NCBI GenBank assembly: GCA_034440615.1
Contig: JAOTOM010003127.1
Coordinates: forward strand, 1-64,000
Direction: 5' to 3'
DNA length: 64,000 nucleotides
Source: Ashinkailepas kermadecensis
Lineage: Eukaryota > Arthropoda > Thecostraca > Neolepadidae
Shown: positions 1-13,667 of the stretch, one piece after another
Numbering within the stretch: position 1 is the stretch's first letter
Layout: every line of letters starts with the position of its first letter
The notes under the pieces: model-generated
The model's input: only the letters and a program-made list of their open reading frames with translations
Databases searched by the model: none
What the model was told of the DNA's origin: nothing
Program-made: the position numbers and the translations under genes

Positions 1-231
1 AATGTATGTCTTGTACATAGCATCATTGAAGGCGTCTCCGGAATCAAAAAGCCTATGCTTAGCATGGCACGATATGACAGATAATAAAGTATGACAGTGA
101 GAATTCGACCGTTAGATGGAATTGCTTAATTTTGTGTGATTTGACGAGGGGTTGTACCAGAATATACACCAAGAGCGAAGTAACTTTCGACTGTATTTTC
201 TAATAGTCGAGGAAATAAAGGCCATCGTATG
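1..231 (+). repeat. Penelope-like element terminal repeat (pLTR), copy A
   Basis: This stretch recurs twice near the other end of the window: directly at 62913-63029, and reverse-complemented at about 61755-61980. Shared words include GGAATCAAAAAGCCTATGC and GTGAGAATTCGACCGTTAG. It lies just before Penelope-like RT remnants, as a pseudo-LTR would. The left edge lies outside the window. Confidence 0.6.
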
Positions 232-242
232 ATATTGATGAA

Positions 243-780
243 ATGCTAGAGGATTGTTTGACTAATAATGAGTTCCGATTTGGTAGTCAAGTCAGAGACG
301 GGGTGGCTATGGTGAACCCTGCAGCTCCTGCAGTGGCGATTGTGTATCTGGACCGTTTTGAGAGGCAAGCCTTGGAAGGGGTTGAAATTCGACTGGCTTT
401 TTTTGGTCCAGTACATATAAGACTATGTTGAGGTATGGTTCCAAGGAAAAGCGTCACTTCTTACTTTCGTGAGTTACATGCACAGCATATATGATAGGAT
501 TAAGTTTACTTTGGACATGGCTGGGAAGGGGGAGGGAGCCATTCCTATGCTGGATACCCTGATCACTCTCTCCAAAAGTAACGCCAAGTGTGCATACTCG
601 ACAAAATTGTACATTAAGCTAAACAATGCCGGAATCATTTTAAATTATGCCTCGGCTTATGCTAAATACACCAAGTTCAACTTAGTGAGGTCGCAGTTCA
701 GGCGGGCAGCGAGGTTGACTTCCGACGTGCCTGCGAGACTATGGAGTTTCAAATTGATCTTAGACGCATCTCACTAACTA
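243..780 (+). pseudogene. Penelope-like reverse transcriptase fragment, broken
   Basis: Two open stretches in different frames (243-431 and 469-777) read like consecutive parts of a Penelope-like RT. The first carries the RT motif DGVAM (297-311) followed by a helix-like AIVYLDRFERQALEG segment. The second has the 'IKFTLDMAGKGEGAIPMLDTLI' type region (first half IKFTLDMAGKG) that follows the catalytic motif in PLE RTs. Between them, where a Y-x-D-D box is expected, the frame is broken, so the enzyme is dead. The N-terminal half of the RT is missing. Family membership is inferred from motif order; a profile search with the PLE RT model would settle it. Confidence 0.6.
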
Positions 781-1116
781 ACTAAATTGATCGTAGAGCT
801 TTCCACAAAGAACAGCTATCCTCTTGGGGTCATCAATAGGATATAGAGGGAGGCTGAAAGGGGGTTACATAGGAGACAGACCAAGGACTGGGCAGTGGTG
901 GGTGGGGTTATGCAGATGGCAGTTGCCAGCGTAGGGGAAAGGTTGAGGATATATCAAACGCGGGGACACTGGACTATTCGACAAGGAGAGCTGAAATTAT
1001 CGGGACGAAGGAATTGGATAGGGTACATTGTGGCATTTTCGGTTTAACCAGAATGGTAGATCGTCGAAAGATGTAGATGGCTACCTAACCCTGCTTTATG
1101 TGGATGAAACTATTCT

Positions 1117-1560
1117 GTGCAAAGTAAAGCAGGTCTTAAAAAGTCGCAATTCAATGTGAAGCTTGCATGTCGGTTTAATAACACGTTGAAAAACAACTTA
1201 GTGAGCTGCTCTCTCACTGATCCTCCTTGTCCCGCTGCGAACCGGACGTGTTATATTTGTTTCGCTATAACTAAAGGCGGATGCACTGATCAAAATTTGG
1301 TATACGAACTCGTTTGTAAGGTGTGTGGTGGCAGTTATATCGGTGCGAGCAAACGGCGTGTGCCACTACGATTCAATGAACATTTGCGTAGTTTTTGCTA
1401 TATAATAGCTGATACGCTACTAGGAGACCATGCCAGATCGTGTCACCCTGATTATACGAATGCCAATCCTTCTAGCATACATATTTTACCAAAAAACGAG
1501 GGACCATGTCGACAGAAAAATATATGGGTTGATTTGTATTAGGGATAGGAAACCAACTCT
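1117..1560 (+). pseudogene. Penelope-like GIY-YIG endonuclease domain
   Basis: An open frame (1117-1542) encodes a cysteine-rich segment (CYIC near residue 45) followed by LVYELVCKVCGGSYIGASKR at residues 61-80, the GIY-YIG nuclease core with a CxxC pair inside it, then RVPLRFNEH. The usual tail of such domains (DRKPTLNSN) appears around 1545-1570 in another frame, so there is a late frameshift. A second copy of this domain lies at 62.1-62.6 kb with the same layout. In PLEs this endonuclease follows the RT and cuts the target DNA. About 340 bp separating it from the RT fragment (781-1116) is decayed linker. Confidence 0.75.
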
Positions 1561-2322
1561 GAACAGCAATGCAGCGTCGTGGTTTGTGTTGTGGTGCTGT
1601 TACGATGCAACCTTGCAAATGGCAGTGTCGTCTATCCTAGCCACATGTTATGTTGATAGCATCATCGAGCTTAATTAGTTTCACTTGCCGGATGTCTGGT
1701 GCCAGGCAAGATGCAACACGTGTTGTTGTACTGATCAGAAGGTGAATTTTGTATTTTGTGATTTTATGAAGTGTCCTGCACGACAGTTTAATCTTTACAA
1801 AATATATTATTTCTTGGAAATATCTTTACAATTTGAAGGTCATATTAAATGCAACTGTGATATACCATTATGATCCTTGCAGCCGTACTGAAACGCAATT
1901 TTTACACCCTTGAACCCCGCCCACCAAGAGTATTTTGCCGGCGTTCCCATCAGTAATTATTGTTTTCTCCCCTCTCTCCTCCTGCGCTCTATCGTCATTT
2001 TTCCCAGCATTGTGTTGGAGCTGCGGGTCAAAGCCGACATGCTGATCGCCACAAGGCGAACCGGTGGTGCGCTGTTTTTTGCTTGATGTCAGTTGTTCGG
2101 CCAAATTCATTCAGTTTGAGAGAAGCTGGTGACCTTTCCACGGCAGGCTAAATATGGATAAAGATAGTTTTGGGAATATTTGGTAACCCAGCTCCAGTCT
2201 GGATGTGGACGGCGCTTTTGTGAGAGAGCCAGGAAAAAACAACAGAGTATGCCTCAGGCTTCTGCTAAATTATCGACATTTAATCTGACCGAGCACTTTC
2301 CCCGTATTCCATCCAACCAGAC
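1561..2322. other. No gene seen
   Basis: Sequence of mixed composition after the PLE remnant. Short open frames on both strands show no recognisable domain. The first 120 bp are probably PLE tail. Confidence 0.4.
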
Positions 2323-2475
2323 ATTCCCTGAGATACAAAGGTAGGTAAAATCAAACCGGACCACGCCTCAGATACATTGGCAGACAAAATCCAATGGAAC
2401 CAAGCCTCAGATACAATGGGAGACAAAATCCAATCGGACCAAGCCTCAGATACAATGGGAGACAAAATCCGCGTT
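2323..2475. repeat. 41-bp tandem repeat, about 3.5 copies
   Basis: The phrase GCCTCAGATACAATGGGAGA recurs with a period of about 41 bp, the copies toward the left being more diverged. Confidence 0.75.
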
Positions 2476-3142
2476 GAATCGCGTAAGCCTTACTAATGTT
2501 TCATTTTGCAAAATCTACTGATTCGGTCGTGCAAGACCTACCAATGTTGCATCGCGCAAAGTCTACGGGTACTGAATCGGGTACGATCCACAGATGTTGC
2601 ATCACATAATACTTGCAGACATTTGATGACGCAAATCAACCGACAGCGGTTTTTGCCATCTTCAATAATATAAAATGTAGTTATATCGTGGTACCGTCCT
2701 TCCGGTGTAGTTCTTTGTACTAGAGAATATACTTTAGCTCCAACGAGAGTTTTACTTCGGCAAATACCAGATACTGAATGGTACAACCCCTGCATGCTAA
2801 TCATCCGTTTGCGACCGTGCGACTAGGTCATCACCTCAATTGTCCGGCACAACTGGCAACGTGAGTAGATGGGTCAGGTGGTTGCATTCAATTCGCTGGT
2901 ATCACGCGGTCTAGACGCCCATCGCCCCAAGCATCACGGATAATTTTCAGAGATAAATTACTTATACGATGGCATTCCCTGTTTTACTGCATTTGCCAAT
3001 TTCAATTCAATTTTTAGTACCGTGCTTAATTCTGTAGCATCCAATTGACAGTCTGGCTTTCTACAGCGACTGATGGAGGCATTTACTTCTTTTAGCAACA
3101 AAAACTGCAACAGCCATGCGATGAAACGAATGCTTGTATATG
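2476..3142. other. No gene seen
   Basis: Unique-looking sequence with only short open frames that resemble nothing I know. Confidence 0.4.
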
Positions 3143-3216
3143 AAGGAAGCAGAGCGCTGCAGTGCTCTGCTTCCTTGACATTCAATAAGATCATACCAGC
3201 GCGCTGGTACGATCTT
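3143..3216. repeat. Two adjacent hairpins
   Basis: 3143-3176 is a perfect 13-bp inverted repeat (AAGGAAGCAGAGC) around an 8-nt centre. 3187-3216 is a second inverted repeat (AAGATCATACCAGC) with one mismatch and a very short loop. They are ten bases apart. Function unknown. Confidence 0.7.
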
Positions 3217-3299
3217 AAATTAAAGCGACGTTTTTCCCATCTATGCTTGGTATTTAACCCGCAGAATCATCGCAAATGAGCATGGATGTAACATGGTGG

Positions 3300-3935
3300 C
3301 TGCCTGCAGTCGTTACGGCCGGCCATAAAGCCGGGTTATGGTGCGTCAGCCGTAGCCGTGACATCACTGCCGCCATTTGCCACACCAACACGCCACACTG
3401 TAATTAAGCGAACCTAGGCGGGCGCCTTTCGTCCATTCCCGGCTTAGTTGTTCCGTCAGCCGACTTCACTCGCAGCGGATTGCCGTCGACAAATCGTTAG
3501 CTGGCCCAAGTTCTGTCCATATCGTATTTGGTAAGACGATCTGCCTTCGGCTGTCGCCGGCAGAGTCGTAGTGACGTCGACGATTGTTCAAACGGACACC
3601 GAGCCGAAGTACCGTGCGCGCCCCAGCTGGATTTACGCTCGGTCGCCGGGCAGACGGCGGTGGCAGAGAGGGGCGCCTGAGCGGGTGCGACTGTCGCTGG
3701 TCACGTGACACACACACTCAAGCGCTCCATCAGCCGCAGGAGGCGGTCCGCGACGGCCTCGAGCCGCCGACGCCGGCCGACAGCGTGTCTGCATCCCACT
3801 CACACCGCGCACGTCCGATGTCGACTGTCCACCCGAGCCGGCTCCTCAGCCGGAATAAAAACAGCACTGCCGATGGTGTCCGCTCTGGGTGTTAAAGGAT
3901 CAGACTCGGTGTCTGACTCTGGTTGTGGTAGTTAG
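3300..3935. other. GC- and CpG-rich block, no gene recognised
   Basis: A marked rise in G+C and CpG against AT-rich flanks. Overlapping open frames on both strands are expected in such composition and show no domain. It could be a promoter or untranslated first exon; no TATA box or clear initiator decides this. Confidence 0.3.
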
Positions 3936-4730
3936 CACGTAGGTTAGATTAGCTAAATCACCAGCTCTATAGCGGAAGAAGGTCTGAAACACCACATCAT
4001 CTGACCAGCCTGGGAAGGAAATAGAACCTAGATCTGAAGCGTGTTCTGACTGTAATTTTCTTCGTAGTTGCATTGTGCATCAACATGCATTCACTTTTTG
4101 ACCTATGACTTCCAAAAATCGACGCCAACGTCATCCGAAATATTTATACAAGCTCCGCATCTACTCGAGCTCCCTTTCCAGCCAACTGTTGCTCGTCCTT
4201 CGATTCTTTTCTTGAAAACCACGCAGCGGTACATAGCATGGGATACATATGAGATGATATCTTCACGGCGGGTGAGACACTGCCCCATGCCCTGCCACTT
4301 CCCGGCTCTTCCTTCCAGCCAGGAACTGATTTGTCTTGACCAGGCTGGAATCTGTTGTTCTAATTTTCTGGCGACATTTCACATTGGTAATCATTGTCGC
4401 CCTGAGCTCATCCTTCTTGGAGCACAAGCCAGGGCAGCAAGTGAGCGCGAAACTGGAAGTCACTATGGTTTTTTTATCCCGTACATCAAAAGGCTCGTTT
4501 CGAAATTCGGCCAAGTGCAGGGGAAAGACATTGTCTCGTCTGCTGGCTGTGCCGCCGTCACTTCTATGGTGACGGTTACTCGCCTGTCTGGCGGACGTCA
4601 CACCTGCCGCGCAAGCGTCCCCGACCCCCACTGCGGCCGCGTCACGCGTCACGCCGTGACGAGCAGTGGCGCAGTTCCGCGCCACCAGCGTCGCAACTGT
4701 CGCACCACTTAGTGCAGATCGGTGCGCCGC
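3936..4730. other. No gene recognised
   Basis: A 214-codon open frame (4068-4712, +) overlaps long frames on the other strand and matches no family I know, so I do not call it a gene. Confidence 0.35.
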
Positions 4731-5052
4731 TACAGCCCACTAGCCCGCCACTCCAGCCCACCAGCCCGCCACTCTAGCCCACCAGCCCGCCACTACAGCC
4801 CACCAGCCCACTGGCCAGCCACTCCAGCCCACCAGCCCGCCACTCCAGCCCACTGGCCCGCCATTACAGCCCACCATCCCGCCACTCTAGCCCACCAGCC
4901 CGCCACTACAGCCCACCAGCCCACTGGCCAGCCACTCCAGCCAACCAGCCCACCACTCCAGCCAAGCAGCCCGCCACTCCAGCCCACCAGCCCGCCACTC
5001 CAGCCCACCACTCCAGCTCACCAGCCCGCCAATCCAGCCCACCGGCCAGCCA
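4731..5052. repeat. Minisatellite, about 21-bp unit
   Basis: About 15 copies of a unit close to AGCCCACCAGCCCGCCACTCC, strand-asymmetric (C-rich top strand). The proline- or glycine/tryptophan-rich frames across it are by-products of the repeat. Confidence 0.9.
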
Positions 5053-6461
5053 TGTTTGTTATCTTTTGAAAATTTGCCGGTGAGTGCGCGCCCGCGCCCG
5101 GCGGTCACAGCTCGTTATGAATAGGACGGCCTCCGAGGCGACATCTGGGCACACGAGGGTCGCCGCCGTTCATGACGAAGCGCTTTTTTAACGCGGCAAA
5201 TGGCGGCTCAGTGCGCTGCTTTTTAGCCGCGCCGCGATGCCGGGCGTCGGCAAAAAATCGCGAATACGCGCCGAGGGGAGCATGTTAAACATGCAGAGGG
5301 CGAATGACAAAAGAATAACTCAAGTCAGCCTCTGCAGATAACAGTCGGATCAAGCCATGCAGATCTTTTGTGAACGGCTCGATGCGGGTCGCGTCGATGA
5401 GGCATTGTCGACGCTGGCTGGCGATTTTTAGATACTCGCCGTGCGATCTGCCGAGTGGTCGGACGCGATTACTGCAGCGTGGCTAGGAATGCGTCGATAC
5501 GGCACGTTCAGGTGTTCTGATGGATTGGATTCGAGGATTGGATGAAAGGCTAAGTCCATTTGATTTCTGCGATCCGCAGCAGCACACGTAACCATGCACC
5601 AGGAGGAGTCATTTATAAATATTAATGTGAATGTTCAGTAATATTTGGGAAATGTTGGTGGTATATCAAGTTCTAGTGCGCTTATTCAAATGCCATAAAA
5701 CGATAGGTGTGAATACATACGGTGTATGAATTAAGCGCCATGTCGTGTGCTCTTCAGGGATTTGAGCAAGATAGGCTGTGCTTCCTGCCGTCGCGTGTAC
5801 GGGGCTCATTTTGCGGTGCAGAACTCGAATGTAGATCTTTGTGCTTTTCACCAGCCATTTTTCGCACTGAAAGACGGATGGCAGGCAATAATTCCTCCCA
5901 GAATCTACCCAGTACGAGAAAGTTTTTTCCATGGCGAGATTAATGATGATACTCAGATCTCTGTCTTTCTTGCTGTAAGCTGACGGTCGTAAGATGTCTT
6001 GAAACTGCTCCGCCAGTGCAACAAAATGTCGCAGAAAATGCATTCTTAGCTGTTCTTGGGTTATACTCTGGTATTCAGTTGCTATCGCAGCTGGCAGCCA
6101 CGGCAATATCACCACGGCATGAGAAACTCGACATGTCCGTCACGACAGCGCTTTGATGCTTCCCTATGCCACTGGCCTTGGAGATCAGATGTTCTTTTCT
6201 CACGTCACGAGTTTGTCTTGTAATTCCCTTACATATGCAACATTTGCTACCTTAACTTCAAAAGGTGCTCTAACCACATGGGAAGGATCGACCAAAGACC
6301 TGCACTGGAACGTTTTCCACTTGAATTGTATTTAACCACACGAGCAAAATGATAGAAATAATAGTTCCCTTCTATCCCGTTCCATTGATTCTGCTCTCCA
6401 CCAGGAGGGGAGGGGGAAGTTATTTTTTCCTTGCCTTCTTGTGGACTGATGTCAGACGTAA
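5053..6461. other. No gene recognised; one unassigned minus-strand frame
   Basis: 5060-5470 is GC-rich. On the minus strand 6115-5666 an open frame of 149 codons exists without obvious repeats; its translation matches no domain I recognise and it lacks a clear splice or start context. It may be a transposon remnant or chance. Confidence 0.25.
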
Positions 6462-6475
6462 AACACACACACAGA

Positions 6476-6562
<87 letters not shown>
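6462..6562. repeat. (CA)n(TA)n compound microsatellite
   Basis: AC dinucleotides from 6462 to about 6517 pass directly into TA/AT dinucleotides to 6562. Confidence 0.97.
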
Positions 6563-6564
<2 letters not shown>

Positions 6565-6698
6565 TGAATGGGATTCTTCGGCTCAAATTACATATGAGAA
6601 GCAAAACATTGCAACCATCCACATCAAACGCAACTGCATACCCCATATCTGTCGCGCCTATTGGTGATGGTTGGGTATCGCCAACTTCCGTCGCCAAT

Positions 6699-7619
<921 letters not shown>

Positions 7620-8203
7620 CTTTAAAATTATCTGAACTAGTATTCCCGAATCCGTCATTTTACTTCGATTGGAAATACTTTGGTAAATGTTTATTTTATT
7701 TCATTATATACCAAGGTGGATAAACACACTAGTTGTGCCAACCTACTTCGAAGCTTAAAGTTGAAAGGCTTACATCATTGGGGCAGCTATTATGCTGGTT
7801 TTATTGGTGCATTCGACGATGTGTGCCTTCGTAATATAGTCGAATACGGCGAGTCGGAGATAAATCAAACATTGTCCTTGCAAGCGGTGAGGGAAGCCAT
7901 GATATTCAATTGGAAATATGAGTTTATGCAGGGTATGTACGGCCCAAAGCAGAAACTAAATGCGAGTTTGATGGGGGGGGGGGGGAATGGACGAGTGGTT
8001 AAGGTGTTGAGCTCTGGGTACCGAAGGCCCCGGGTTCAATACTCACACCACTCGGGACATTTCCTAATCCCGCGGCCCACCGGCGAAACAGTATGGGCGG
8101 CGCCATTAGCCGTGATCGTGCATAAAGTGCGTCGAGAACCACCTAATAAACAAACAAATGCGAGTTTGATAAGGAGAAGAAGTACAGGACAACAACTGTC
8201 ATG
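7620..8203 (+). pseudogene. Possible decayed Penelope-like RT, interrupted by a SINE
   Basis: The frame from 7680 has FISLYTKVD, which resembles the first catalytic strand of a PLE RT (SLFTNVP type), and further on a segment ending MIFNWKYEFMQGMYGPKQK, resembling the stretch before the DGVAM motif. The catalytic residues are not intact. A tRNA-derived SINE (7973-8155) splits the segment. Resemblance is weak; a profile search of 7600-7972 joined to 8171-8300 would decide. Confidence 0.3.
7973..8155 (+). mobile_element. tRNA-derived SINE (tRNA-Ser-like head), copy 1
   Basis: Flanked by perfect 15-bp target-site duplications AAATGCGAGTTTGAT (7958-7972 and 8156-8170). The head has a pol III A box like tRNA-Ser (GACGAGTGGTTAAGG) and a B box GGGTTCAATACTC. 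The body includes GGCGGCGCCATTAGCCGTGA, and the tail is AATAAACAAACAA. It starts with a G run. Perfect duplications point to a recent insertion. A related copy is at 19117-19305. Confidence 0.9.
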
Positions 8204-8308
8204 AGTAATGCCGTGGGCATGTGCGATTAAAACAAATCAGCTCATTAACATTAATTTATGATAATTTGGACAGATATGAGGTGCCCACTGCCTACCTACA
8301 TACACCAA

Positions 8309-8434
8309 TGTATGGCGATGTTCCATTGAGTGCGTCACCTCCTAGCTAGGTGTATGGCGATGTTCCATTGAGTGCGTCACCTCCTAGCTAGGTGTATAGC
8401 GATGTTCCATTGAGTGCGTCACCTCCTAGCTAGG
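8309..8434. repeat. 42-bp tandem repeat, 3 copies
   Basis: Three near-identical units beginning TGTATGGCGATGTTCCATTG; the third differs by one base in its first part. Confidence 0.97.
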
Positions 8435-9599
8435 TGTCCAGATGAGTGAGAGGAGTCTTCCTGGGGTAGTTTGGAAAAAGGTAATGCTTGAAGTATGCTC
8501 AACTGAATAACACTGCCTTTGTTCGACCAGCCGCACCGCCACCTTCTCTACGTTCCATGCACTTCCGACGTTCTTCGCCAGACATTATAGCCGCAACTTG
8601 CAACATCACCCCTTTCTGCCTCCGGCTGACGCCTGGACCGCCGCCTTGTCAAGGTAATGCTCTAGTCACGGCCCTGATCAAAGCAGGTTGTGAGGTGTCG
8701 GCTGGCTTAGCAGTACCATTTGATCGTGAGACCCGTGTTCCGCTTGAGTGCCCGAGTTCGTGAGTTGAGACACGTAATATCAGTCCCACGTCCTAAGCTG
8801 AGTAATATAATCTCCATTACATCTTCTGACTGGGGACATGTGATCTCTGCCCGACCTCCTAACCAGAAGCATATGATCTCTGCTCCATCTGACCGCAGTT
8901 GTGAGCATCATGCTATAACTTTGGGTAACAATTTGCATGTTGCATATAAACTTGGTTTATGAGAAAGTACACCATAACCCACTGACCGCTTCTTTCGCCG
9001 CCTACGCCCTGCAAACAGAGGAGGATGATTCGCCCAGCTCCTGCCTCGTTACGGCGCGTACTTCCTTGTAATGCAGAATCATGTAACAACTAGCCGAAAT
9101 TATTTGCGTTTACCATGAAGTTCCCGACACACAAATTACTTCTGCCTGTTTTTGAACAATGAATTCCATGTTACGCGCTATCTCTATATCCATTGAACCA
9201 GAATATACCACATTTTCAAAATATATTTTGCGCGAGAATATCCACAAGATACCCAGGCTACTGAATATGGAAATTGATCCTTCTATCCAAACCGTCGGTA
9301 GTCGGTGTGTGAACACCTCGACCAATATTTCAGAACAATTGGTGCGTTGCTGAGACAAAACAAGCGAACTAAATGTGGCCTCTAGACAGGTATTTCGTTG
9401 CAAACACAATTTAAATAGAGCATGGAGAGGACCTCTAGCCACAAGAAATAAACATGGTGTTGATGACAGCCCGTGAGATATTTCCATTTAACCCGTTGAA
9501 GTTCACTTGACGGAAATACGTTTTCTGTTGTTATTGTGGTTTGTGTATTGTGATTATATATGACATGTATTGTGTATTATGTTTATATAGGTGGAAAGA
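8435..9599. other. No gene recognised
   Basis: An open minus-strand frame 9487-9110 (125 codons) has no recognisable domain. Nothing else stands out. Confidence 0.35.
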
Positions 9600-10265
9600 A
9601 AATGTTTTTGTTTTTAAATCATTCGGTAACTATAAATGAAGACAATATATCAGGATAATCTGAGATATATTTCAGCAAAGGCATAAAACAACATTCCAAT
9701 ATCAGCAGTGTCTCAAACATAACAAGTCGTAACATAGGAATGATATCAAAAATAAAATATATCCTAAGCAAAAATCACCTCCTAAAATTGTATAATGCAT
9801 TAATCCTCCAATATATAAATTCAATTGCTGTTTTCTCTGGGGTACAAACTATGATAATCAGACACACAAATGATCCTTACTTCAGAAAAGAGTGATGCGT
9901 ATTATTGAGGGTGGATTTCACCTCAGAGTGCGAACCCTATCTTTAAGAATTATACAATTTTAAAAGTCCAAGATGTAGCAAAACTTCAGATGTTGCTTAA
10001 TATGCAAAGCATTCATTTATAATCATCTGCCTCATTCTATTAGACCTCTTTTCACGGAATCGCTGAATGCCCCATATTCCACAAGGTCACAAAACCACTT
10101 CCAACACATCTATTGAAACACAAATTATCGTCTCTTCAGCATTGCATGCTTTGGACCTAAGCTTTGGAATATTATCATAGCAATACATTTCCTGCATACA
10201 AATACCAAATTTTAAGACTATTAAAAAAAATAACATTACGACATATTTCTTGAGCAAATACTAAA
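9600..10265 (+). pseudogene. Decayed L2/CR1-like LINE, RT C-terminal end
   Basis: Translated in shifting frames, the segment reads LLKLYNALILQYIN, then further on KVQDVAKLQMLLNMQS, then FGPKLWNIIIAIHF and HYDIFLEQI. These are in the same order as the intact stretch of the minus-strand LINE at 63.5-64 kb (LLLYNYLILPYLNY, KFPDIVDEQ, APKAWNKI, HIRQYITRK). Several frameshifts and stops make it a dead copy. Confidence 0.65.
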
Positions 10266-10324
10266 TGATTTATGCATTCACTATGTCTGTTGGATACCAG
10301 GGGAATACACATGTGTATGTATGG

Positions 10325-10327
<3 letters not shown>

Positions 10328-10357
<30 letters not shown>
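10328..10357. repeat. (TG)n microsatellite
   Basis: Short GT dinucleotide run. Confidence 0.95.
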
Positions 10358-10359
<2 letters not shown>

Positions 10360-11104
10360 TAATTATACATAGAAGCTGAATAACACCCAACCATAGTTCC
10401 TCCCACACTCCACCCAGCAACAAGCTTATGCTTAGCTAGATGGAGTTGTGGGAGCAGCCTAAGTAAAACAAAAATGCATTTCAAATTAGGAGTGCTCACT
10501 ACCATCTGGTCACAAACCAGCTACTAACATTATAGCTTAGACCTTAGCTTCTTTTTGGGATGGATCTAGGGCCAGTCATATGCCTCCTTTGGGTATGACT
10601 ACTTACAGCACTCTTTATTCCTAGTTTTATTGCTCTAACACCGGGTGCTTTGTATGCTTGTTTATTTGTTCTCCATCTCTTAGCATGGGGTGCCGCGACT
10701 TTGCTGCTTATTTTATGGTGTTAACATACGGTGATTGCAGTCGTCGGGTAAGAGGAGGGCACTCCTGGTCACCTGATCTTGGGTGGCGGACTTAAAAAGC
10801 AACGCCTTTTTACATTTCACTGTGCTTAGTGCTGGAGTTAAGATGCAGGATGCTTCTTTACCCTGTTTATATAAACTCTACGCAATTGTTGCATAACATT
10901 CAATTTTATGTGAAATGTTGATGTAAATTTCCTTTGTCTTTCCATTTTTGTAATATTGACATGTGTATATAATGAGCATATTGTAACATTAATATGCATT
11001 TCATTGTCATGAACCACTTCAATGGAACCAAGGGAAAATGTTTATCTCATCTTGTTCCATTTTCCAAGTTGAAAGAAGCAAAGTTGACTAAGTTCAATAT
11101 ACAT

Positions 11105-11106
<2 letters not shown>
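10358..11106. other. No gene seen
   Basis: AT-rich sequence without a recognisable feature. Confidence 0.4.

Positions 11107-11158
<52 letters not shown>
11107..11158. repeat. (AT)n microsatellite
   Basis: Pure AT dinucleotide run of about 52 bp. Confidence 0.97.
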
Positions 11159-11160
<2 letters not shown>

Positions 11161-13667
11161 GCAGCAAAATGAAAATTGATTGGCTTCTCCATTTGCTTTG
11201 CAATAATTCCTCAAATAGCTTCATCGATCTGCCAATTCTAAAATTTCCTGGTGCACCACTTAAGATCACCAGACTCCAACCGGAGCGCAACTCCAAGAAT
11301 GGATTTCCAGCACTTTGAAACTTATATCTAACCGGAAGCCCACTTGTAGCGAGTGAAATTCGTGTGTGTGTGTTATTTCGGCTGGTTTGATCTCATAATA
11401 TCCAGCAAATTGTATATCATCAGAACATCAAAAGAAAGAACGAATAAACAATCATCATCTTTAGAGTTTGCTTGAGTAATGCGACGTTTTTAGAAACAAA
11501 AAGTATGGTTTCTCCCGGTTATTTCATGATCGAAATAAACAACAATAACATTCATGCAAGCTGCAAAAGCTAGTCAGCTCATAACTAACTTATTTCATAT
11601 TGAATTCGAACTATTTGCGTAGATGTAAGTGCTGGAGTGTAATTCATCACAGATACCGGTGTGGAACTGACATCTACATGCAATACTACGAGCCTTCCAG
11701 CGATGACTGTATGAGCGGCCTGCACACGGAAGGGCAAGGCGAAGCCGATTTTTGGCCATTCCTTCCAGGCAACGCCATGTGGCTAATGGCTAAGATCGGA
11801 TAAAAGCATATAGGGCGGGACAGGGGACATCATGCTTATTTTTTGTGACTAGAAGTCCTCTGAATGCTATATAAAGACATAAAAAAACATAAAAGATCAG
11901 TGCAACTATGAGCCACAAGGGCCCTTCTTGGTTGCACTCTGTACACTGAACCAGTTGTCCATCAAATGTGTTGATCAACTCTCCCTGGAATACAGAAAAA
12001 CAAGCCCCCTATTCTTATAATGATTGTCTATGCTGTTCTTAAAGATGTTCAGTGTGTTGCTACTGACAATGGTTTCTGGATAGGTTTCATCTGCACTAAG
12101 CTCCTGCCCCCTGTTCCAAGGTCAATTATTTCAGTGGACATTTTAGCACGAACATAGACAAAGACCGTAATTACCATTGCTTTGAATCTGATCCGAGTGA
12201 CTAATAGCATCATGTCTACGGAACCCGCCACTGGAATGCTGCGATAACACGGAAGCACACGATCAGGCCGTGATATATATTGATTGATCCATAGTTTGCA
12301 GTGGAACACGATGAGCTGCAATTCCCGCTCAGCTGCGCTCCTTCATCCAGTCGCCAGTCGCAGCGACCAAGAAATTTGGCTCTGATTTGCGTGACTGCCG
12401 TTGCGATATTGACTCGTAATTGCCAATGCATCAGTAAATAGCAAGGACATGCAGAACGATTCCACGAGCGTTTCTTCTGTACCTTTAGCATAGTCACAGG
12501 AAACGAAAATCATCATAAAACACCTCGGATTGTCTTTTCACCAAGAGCTGGAGGGCACCACAGAGTTATGCTACTTAGCAGGGGCAAATACTTGCCAGGA
12601 TTTGCTTAAGGGGGCCCGACCAAAAAAAATGCAATGGAACAGAGACCGCTGTAGGTGCGCAAAGTGCGACAAAGCATTCCGGTGTCGCGTGGTGCAAATC
12701 TCAAGATTTCTTGTTTGATCTAGTATGTTTTGGGTAACTAAGGTGGGCCAGGCCCAGGCCCCCTTCGGCTGCATTTCTGTTTCTTTGAGGTATACAATTA
12801 GACCACGGAGCAGTTATCCATTTGCCGAATAAGTAAGGTTGAACAATATCGATATCGTATTCGCTTTGAATGTTCTAGTCCCTCCTTTTCACGAACCTGT
12901 TTGCTCACACGACCCCCAGACAAACAAGAACAAGCTGTGATTTTTGGCTATGTATTCTCATTGGCCCATGAGCCAATGGAATTCTTAACACACACATATT
13001 CAATAAAATAGTTGTATTCGATGTTTGTCCTTGCTGGGAAAAATCGTAAGGTAAGTTTATACGTAAACGTCTCCTTCACCAGGCTAATCTGAAATGAGAG
13101 TCGTAACTGGAAAATGTAGACGGTATTAATAACATTGTTCAATTTCAGTCAGAATTGGTTTTATCGACACCGGTGGATCGTTACGAAGGTCAAAGGAATG
13201 AATGTGTCCCATTTAAGCACCAACTAAGATCCCTCTAACTTTGGAACCAGTGAAGTAACAGTTGAACACGTTGCAAAATTTTTCGAGATGTCCAACAAGA
13301 TTCATACTCAGCGCTGACACCACGTATGTACCAGATAGTGCCAAGCTAGCTTATTTCTAATGGAAACGTCGTGTAGTCGAAACCATGTAGGCCTTTGCTT
13401 TTAAGCTTAGCAGCGCCGACATTTACGCTGGTGATGCCTGGGATCTAATTATTTTCAGTTCCAAGGCCAATTTTGATGTTCCGCTCAGATTTTCCTAGGA
13501 CCAATCGCATGTTGGCACATACAACGATATTCTGATCATATTCTCGATATTTTGTCCTTCATACAGCTCGATGATATCCGTAGTCAACCCGGCATTCTTG
13601 CAGTTTAAGGTATCTACGAGACAAGTTTTACACTCATTTTACCTCCATGAAACAAACAAAGGTGCTA
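11159..13667. other. No gene recognised
   Basis: Mixed AT-rich sequence. Small open frames on both strands lack domains or splice context. Confidence 0.4.

Noticed and set aside
4068..4712. 214-codon open frame as a gene
   Set aside because: Overlaps long opposite-strand frames, has no domain and no splice or codon support.
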